Positions 27,487-32,511 of a stretch of DNA of 32,511 bases are shown in pieces. Under the pieces are notes generated by a model that saw only the letters and a program-made list of their open reading frames with translations, ran no database searches and had not been told where the DNA came from. Where the stretch lies: positions 1 through 32,511 of the forward strand of contig CAMKAM010000003.1 in NCBI GenBank assembly GCA_946410475.1, in the 5' to 3' direction. This stretch comes from an uncultured Bacillota bacterium. GTDB taxonomy: Bacteria; Bacillota; Clostridia; Peptostreptococcales; Anaerovoracaceae. The position numbers and the translations under genes are program-made. How positions within the stretch are numbered: position 1 is the stretch's first letter; every line of letters begins with the position of its first letter.

Positions 27487-28172
27487 GATATAAGGTCCCT
27501 TATCACTTCACCTGCCATTATCATACCGCAGACCGGCGGGACGAACGATATGCTCCCGACCGTCTTCTCTGATATGACAGGTTTTTCCTTTGAATAAACC
27601 ACTTTGACTCCCCTGATCCCGCGCTTTCTCAGCTGCGTCCTGACCGCCTTCGCAAGCGGACAGACCTCGGTCTTCTCTATATCGCTCACCTCAAAGAGTT
27701 CGGGGTGGAGTTTGTTCCCCGTTCCCATTGCCGATATCACAGGCACGTCTGCCTTCTTTGCACTCTCTATCAGACACAGCTTCGCAGCGACCGTATCGAC
27801 AGCATCGACGACATAGTCGTACTCTGAAAAATCGAAACCGCCCGCAGTCTCCGGCAGGAAGAATTCGTTTCTCTCGATGATCTCGATGCTGCTGTCTATC
27901 GACCTTATCCTTTCGGCGGCAGCCTTTGTTTTCTGCTCTCCAATATTACCCTCAGTTGCTATGAACTGACGATTGAGGTTGCTCTCATCCACCGTGTCGT
28001 TATCTACGATGGTCAGTTTTCCTACTCCCGCTCTCGCGAGGGCCTCTAGCACCGCGCCGCCGACGCCGCCCAGACCGAACAGGGCAACGTGCTTTTCCGA
28101 AAGGGTCTTCCTCGCCTCTTCACCGATCAGAAGGTCAGTCCTTGCGTGGCGTCCGCTTTTCACATCACTCAT
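27483..28172 (-). CDS. tcdA: ThiF/E1-family tRNA threonylcarbamoyladenosine dehydratase
   Basis: HVALFGLGGVGGAVLEALARAGVGKLTIVDNDTVDESNLNRQFIATEGNIG...YVVDAVDTVAAKLCLIESAK. Confidence 0.9.
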   Translation of the reverse strand: MSDVKSGRHARTDLLIGEEARKTLSEKHVALFGLGGVGGAVLEALARAGVGKLTIVDNDTVDESNLNRQFIATEGNIGEQKTKAAAERIRSIDSSIEIIERNEFFLPETAGGFDFSEYDYVVDAVDTVAAKLCLIESAKKADVPVISAMGTGNKLHPELFEVSDIEKTEVCPLAKAVRTQLRKRGIRGVKVVYSKEKPVISEKTVGSISFVPPVCGMIMAGEVIRDLIS

Positions 28173-28659
28173 ACATGGCCTCCTCGTCGTCTTCGGCGCT
28201 CCTGAATCTATCCATCATCCTGTATATGATCCCCGTGCTGTATCCGAGACCGTTCAGCCTCCTGCCAAGCGCGGCGATCTGCCTTTTGCCCGAGCCCTTA
28301 TTCCTGATGAATTTTTCAGAAGCAGCCAGAGCCCTCTTTTCCTCTTCCTTCTCCAGATCGACGTCGAACTCGTCTTCGTAGTCGAATATCGCCTGCTGGA
28401 TGTCTTCAGGAGACAGTCCTTTCTCCTTCATCTCGTACCTCGCCCTCGAAAGAGATCTCTCTTTTCTGAAAGCATAGATGAGATAGCTGCATCCGTAAGC
28501 AGCATCATCGATGTACCGTCCCTCTTTCAGTTCGGCTATCACCGGTTCTATATCTTCCTTGCCGAACCCTCTGTCCGCAAGGCGTTTTCTGACCTCTTTT
28601 TCGGTCCTGGGCCTTGGCGCGAGATACCTGTATGCCACGTCCCTTATATCCATACCCAT
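28165..28659 (-). CDS. recX: Regulatory protein RecX
   Basis: YRYLAPRPRTEKEVRKRLADRGFGKEDIEPVIAELKEGRYIDDAAYGCSYLIYAFRKERSLSRARYEMKEKGLSPEDI. Confidence 0.93.
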   Translation of the reverse strand: MGMDIRDVAYRYLAPRPRTEKEVRKRLADRGFGKEDIEPVIAELKEGRYIDDAAYGCSYLIYAFRKERSLSRARYEMKEKGLSPEDIQQAIFDYEDEFDVDLEKEEEKRALAASEKFIRNKGSGKRQIAALGRRLNGLGYSTGIIYRMMDRFRSAEDDEEAMYE

Positions 28660-29213
28660 CCTGATATATTCTCCGTATTATCCGCGTCCGTACACACGGC
28701 GCATTTCATCGTGGCAGAAAGATCGCATCCGCCGCATGCCGGCATGTTGACGGAACTGAATCTCAGCCTCCGTCCGCAAGCCTCCGCCTCGCTCAGCAGC
28801 CCGTCTTCATCAGCGACAGATATCTTTGATATCACACTCATCAGGCTCGTCGCCAGGCATTTCGCCGCGGCTTCCTTCCTGACCCAGATGTCATAGAAAC
28901 CTTCCCTGCCGTTCTTCCTAACATATTCTTTTTCGGGATCGGTAAAGAACCTCTCTGCCAGAGCCACTTCATCGACCTCCTTCATGATCTGTATGTCCAG
29001 TCCGCATTCACTTCCGGCTACAAGACACGACCAGTAACTGCCGCTGTGACTAACAGAAAAATGCACGCCGAAATCACCGGCGAGATAGGGTTTCCCTTTC
29101 TCGCTCCGTTCTATGCGTGCATCACCCAGACCTTCCGGATCATAACTGTCAAGGCAGAGCCGGATCAGTTCGTCCGTAGGCCGCCCTTTCCTCTCACACA
29201 GGAACAGGTCCAT
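28644..29213 (-). CDS. 4'-phosphopantetheinyl transferase (Sfp-type)
   Basis: HFSVSHSGSYWSCLVAGSECGLDIQ, FFTDPEKEYV, WVRKEAAAKCLATSL. Start placed at the internal Met next to the end of the upstream gene. Confidence 0.88.
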   Translation of the reverse strand: MDLFLCERKGRPTDELIRLCLDSYDPEGLGDARIERSEKGKPYLAGDFGVHFSVSHSGSYWSCLVAGSECGLDIQIMKEVDEVALAERFFTDPEKEYVRKNGREGFYDIWVRKEAAAKCLATSLMSVISKISVADEDGLLSEAEACGRRLRFSSVNMPACGGCDLSATMKCAVCTDADNTENISGWVWI

Positions 29214-29215
29214 CT

Positions 29216-29509
29216 CTATTTTTCCAGCTTCGCCAGGATGCGGTTGTATCCGTCCGCACCGTAGTTCAGGCATTTGTTGATACGGCTGATAGTTGCTGTC
29301 GAAGCTTTCGTCCTGTTCTCTATCTCAGTATATGTCTTTTTCTCTTTTAAAAGCTTTGCGACCTGAAGTCTCTGAGCCATCGCCTGGATCTCATTGATAG
29401 TGCATAGATCTTCAAAAAATCTGTAGCATTCTTCCTTGTTTTCGAGCGACAGGACCGCTTCGAAAAGTCCCTCTGTCTCTTTTGTTTTGAATTTGGAACT
29501 GTATGCCAT
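29216..29509 (-). CDS. YerC/YecD-family TrpR-like protein
   Basis: LFEAVLSLENKEECYRFFEDLCTINEIQAMAQRLQVAKLLKEKKTYTEIENRTKASTATISRINKCLNYGADGY. Confidence 0.95.
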   Translation of the reverse strand: MAYSSKFKTKETEGLFEAVLSLENKEECYRFFEDLCTINEIQAMAQRLQVAKLLKEKKTYTEIENRTKASTATISRINKCLNYGADGYNRILAKLEK

Positions 29510-29546
29510 GACAATGTCTCCTTTCGCTTTAACGCTTTACAGTATG

Positions 29547-29575
29547 ATTATAGCATCGCGCCGCTACTTCAGCAA
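29547..29575 (-). promoter_or_regulatory. Promoter for the yerC-like operon, overlapping the 3' end of the S41 protease gene
   Basis: Minus strand TTGCTG, 17-nt spacer, TATAAT. Confidence 0.65.
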
Positions 29576-30718
29576 CTCTTTTGCTTTTTCAAGCTGCTTT
29601 TTGCTCCCCTTGACTTTGTAGTCGGGAGTGATGCCTTTCTCGTTGATGACATTGCCGTTCGGCGAGAAATACTGCATGACTGTCAGTTTGTAAGCGGAGC
29701 CGTCACTGAGTTTCTGGGTTATCTGCACTACGCCTTTTCCATATGTCTTAGTTCCTACGATCTTTCCCTGTCCGTTATCCTTGACAGCGGCCGTAAGTAT
29801 CTCTGATGCGCTCGCGGAATATCCATTGACGAGGATGACGTAAGGAAGCCTCGTTTTCGCCTCGTCGCTCTTGAAATACTCCTTATGTCCCGAACGGTCT
29901 TCCATGTATGTGATGACGCCCTTGCCGAGGAGCTCGTCAGCTATGTTCGCACTGCTGTCTACAAGGCCGCCCCCGTTGTTCCTGAGGTCGAGTATGAAAC
30001 CCTTCGCCCCTTTCTTCTCTATCTCATCAAGTGCCGTTTTGAAGTCCTCATCGGTATTGTCATCAAACTCGGTCAGCTTGATATATCCGATGCCGCCGTC
30101 CAGCATCTTGCTCTCGACTGTCTCGTTGACGATCTTGTCTCTGGTGAGTTCGTACACCTTTTCACTGTCGCCCCTGGCTATGGTCAGTTTGACTTTGGTG
30201 CCTTTCTTGCCTCTGATCGCCGCAGCAGCCTTGTCAGCATCGTCATACTCTTTTCCATCGACCAGCTTTATGATGTCGCCTTCCTTGATCCCTGCCTTCT
30301 CCGCGGGAGAATCAGGTGCCGTGCCTGCGATAACGAAATTCCCGTCATCGTCCGCGCTGAAATATATGCCTACACCTTCGAACGATCCGGAAAGGGATGT
30401 CTCGTACTGCTCGTACTCTTCCTTCGTCATATATGACGAATACTTGTCTCCCGTTCCGGCCATGATGCCGTCACAAATACCGTTGATCAGGTCTTCGTCT
30501 TTCGGCAGGCTGTAAGCTTCCTTTTCGATATGGCCCCAAAGCTCGTCGACCTTCTCATATTTGTCCTTGTATCTTTTGATCTCTTTGTATTCGCTCTTCG
30601 ATATGGCCACCTTGCCGGCCCCGTCGTCTGTCAGTCTGCCTATCCCTGTTCCGATAAGACATCCTGCCACGAACACCGCAAGCATCACTGCTATGAATCC
30701 TCTTTTCTGAATCTTCAT
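29564..30718 (-). CDS. S41-family C-terminal processing peptidase with PDZ domain
   Basis: N-terminal TM; PDZ (SFEGVGIYFS...SPAEKAGIKEGDIIKLVDGKEY); GFILDLRNNGGGLVDSS; NGYSASASEILTAAVKDNGQGKIVGTKTYGKGVVQ. Start trimmed to MKIQKRGF at 30718. Confidence 0.94.
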   Translation of the reverse strand: MKIQKRGFIAVMLAVFVAGCLIGTGIGRLTDDGAGKVAISKSEYKEIKRYKDKYEKVDELWGHIEKEAYSLPKDEDLINGICDGIMAGTGDKYSSYMTKEEYEQYETSLSGSFEGVGIYFSADDDGNFVIAGTAPDSPAEKAGIKEGDIIKLVDGKEYDDADKAAAAIRGKKGTKVKLTIARGDSEKVYELTRDKIVNETVESKMLDGGIGYIKLTEFDDNTDEDFKTALDEIEKKGAKGFILDLRNNGGGLVDSSANIADELLGKGVITYMEDRSGHKEYFKSDEAKTRLPYVILVNGYSASASEILTAAVKDNGQGKIVGTKTYGKGVVQITQKLSDGSAYKLTVMQYFSPNGNVINEKGITPDYKVKGSKKQLEKAKELLK

Positions 30719-32379
30719 CTGACTGCGCTCTCCCCTATGCTCTTCACATTCATCTGGACGCTCCTGCGTCCGTTCCACTCGTTGATCTCTATCGTTCCGA
30801 CAACGTCTATCATTTCCCTGCCGAATATCATATCCTTGTACTCTTCCGCCTTGCCGAAGCATATGCAGCCTATGCTGCATGGATATTCGCCTATGCTGAA
30901 TCTGATATGTGTCCCGTTACCTATCAGCCTTCCATCACCGGCCCTGACCCCGCGGACCATGAACACCGGCTGTTCGTTATCTTTCCCGAATGGTTCCATC
31001 ATCGCCAGCTCGTCCGCGAGCTCGAGCGTGATGTCCCCTGCATCTATCTCCATGTCATATCTGATCCTTCCGGATATGACGTCGGGATCTTTTTCCACTA
31101 TCTTTGCGGTCTCCGCTTCCGCGCGGCGTCTTAGTTCCTCCAAGCCTGCCTCGTCCATCGAGAAACCGCATGCCCCCTGATGACCGCCGAACTTTTCGAA
31201 CAGGTCCGAACACTTGCTGAGGACGGCGTGCAGGTCTATGCCTTCCACGCTCCTTCCCGTCCCTTTCAGCCTGCCGCCTTCTCCCGTGACGATAACAGAC
31301 GGTCTCGCGAGCTCTTCCTTAAGTTTCCCCGCGACTATCCCGGCGACTCCCTCATGCACGTCGGCACGGACTATGGGAAACAGACTGTCCGGACATTGCT
31401 CCCCGGCCAGTTCCATGCATTCTTTGAATGCATCGTCCTGGAGCTTCTTTCTCATCGCGTTGTTCGACGCCGTTTCGCGCGCGAGGCTGAAAGCCTCCTT
31501 TTCGTCCTGACATGAAAGCAGCCTGACACCCAGATCGGCGCTCTTCATCCTGCCGTTCGCGTTGATGTTCGGAACTATCCCGAACGCGACTCCGGTAGAC
31601 CCGATCGTCCTGCGGTCTATCGATATGGCTCCAAGAAGGGCCTTGAGTCCCGGTCTCTTCGTGTTCCTGATCCTGTCTATTCCGTATTTGGCGAGAGTCC
31701 TGTTCTCGTCCGTAAGCGGCACAATGTCTCCTATCGTCGCTATCCCGACGATATCGAGCGTGTCTGCTACGACCGACCGTTCAAGACCGAGGGTGCGCTG
31801 CAGAGCCTGGACGAGCTTGTAAGCCACGCCGCATCCTGCAAGTCCCTTGTAAGGGTATCCGCATCCCTCCTGCTTCGGATCGAGCATCACGCAATCCGGT
31901 CTTTCCGCCGGCACGATGTGATGGTCCGTTACTATGACCTCCATGCCCAGTTCTTTTGCATACGCGACCTCGTCCACAGATGAGCATCCGCAGTCTACAG
32001 TGATAAGAAGGTCGGTGCCCATGTCCGCTATCTCCTTCACGGCCTTCCTGTTCAGACCGTATCCGTCTTTGAATCTGGACGGGATGAAATATGAGATACG
32101 TTCTTCGTCCATGAACTTCGAAAAGGCGTACAAAAGCAATGTGACGGATGTAACGCCGTCACAATCGTAATCGCCATAGATGCATACACGCTGTTTCTTT
32201 TCAGCCGCGTCCGCTATTATGCTGACAGCCTCTTCCATTCCCTTCATCAGAAAAGGATCATATGTCCTCTGCGGACGGACAGACATGTATTCCGCTATAT
32301 CCTCATCAGAGACGATCCCTCTGGCCTTGAGGATCTGCCTTACTATCTCATTTATCTCTTTCATTCTTTCCTGTTTCAT
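30715..32379 (-). CDS. recJ: Single-stranded-DNA-specific exonuclease RecJ
   Basis: RVCIYGDYDCDGVTSVTLL, DLLITVDCGCSSVDEV, VIVTDHHIVPAERPDCVMLDPKQEGCGYPYKGLAGCGVAYKL; DHH/DHHA1 (FEKFGGHQGACGFSM). Confidence 0.95.
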   Translation of the reverse strand: MKQERMKEINEIVRQILKARGIVSDEDIAEYMSVRPQRTYDPFLMKGMEEAVSIIADAAEKKQRVCIYGDYDCDGVTSVTLLLYAFSKFMDEERISYFIPSRFKDGYGLNRKAVKEIADMGTDLLITVDCGCSSVDEVAYAKELGMEVIVTDHHIVPAERPDCVMLDPKQEGCGYPYKGLAGCGVAYKLVQALQRTLGLERSVVADTLDIVGIATIGDIVPLTDENRTLAKYGIDRIRNTKRPGLKALLGAISIDRRTIGSTGVAFGIVPNINANGRMKSADLGVRLLSCQDEKEAFSLARETASNNAMRKKLQDDAFKECMELAGEQCPDSLFPIVRADVHEGVAGIVAGKLKEELARPSVIVTGEGGRLKGTGRSVEGIDLHAVLSKCSDLFEKFGGHQGACGFSMDEAGLEELRRRAEAETAKIVEKDPDVISGRIRYDMEIDAGDITLELADELAMMEPFGKDNEQPVFMVRGVRAGDGRLIGNGTHIRFSIGEYPCSIGCICFGKAEEYKDMIFGREMIDVVGTIEINEWNGRRSVQMNVKSIGESAVR

Positions 32380-32399
32380 CTGATAGATCCGGCAAAGAT

Positions 32400-32511
32400 C
32401 TACAGGTAATTCCTCGGATTGACCGGGCTGCCGTTCACCCTTACTTCGAAGTGGCAGTGCACTCCGGTCGAAGCTCCCGTGCTGCCGGCGAGGGCTATCG
32501 TGTCGCCCCTG
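32400..32511 (-). CDS. M23-family peptidase, C-terminal fragment (5' end beyond window)
   Basis: Reverse translation ...[36 protein letters not shown]; HxHFE LytM signature. Not in ORF track because truncated. Confidence 0.9.
   Translation of the reverse strand, partial: RGDTIALAGSTGASTGVHCHFEVRVNGSPVNPRNYL

Noticed and set aside
1-32511. CRISPR arrays, toxin-antitoxin pairs, defence or phage genes
   Set aside because: Looked for repeat-spacer structure, short paired ORFs and known motifs; none visible. The window is core genome.

Overview
The 32.5-kb window is chromosomal sequence from a low-to-mid-GC anaerobic Firmicute (Clostridia-like by gene content; inference). It is dominated by tightly packed core and metabolic genes. 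I found no CRISPR array, transposase, integrase, phage gene or recognisable defence system. From left to right: lepA (truncated at the left edge, minus); rpsT (+); a family-10 (GHL10/DUF187) glycosyl hydrolase-like protein and an AMP-dependent acyl-CoA ligase (minus); deoD plus a DtxR/MntR-family regulator (+); the pyrimidine genes pyrC-K-D-F and pyrE-B-I (minus), with pyruvate carboxylase directly upstream of pyrC; an alpha/beta hydrolase; a PaaI-like thioesterase and an EamA transporter; tRNA-Ser(CGA); a membrane-anchored DNA/RNA non-specific endonuclease and a LysR regulator divergent from a second EamA transporter; a YegS/DagK-type lipid kinase and an SH3b-glucosaminidase cell-wall hydrolase with a structured leader; a seven-gene overlapping minus-strand run (yerC-like, PPTase, recX, tcdA, rmuC, metallophosphoesterase, pyrimidine-nucleoside phosphorylase); an S41 protease; recJ; and the end of an M23 peptidase. 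The most interesting signals are the unassigned structured 5' leader before the glucosaminidase, the pyc-pyrCKDF arrangement with an internal terminator before pyrEBI, a terminator-like perfect hairpin inside pyrC, and a strong Ala-Tyr codon-pair bias (GCT-TAC). Nothing here is convincingly a new multi-gene system.
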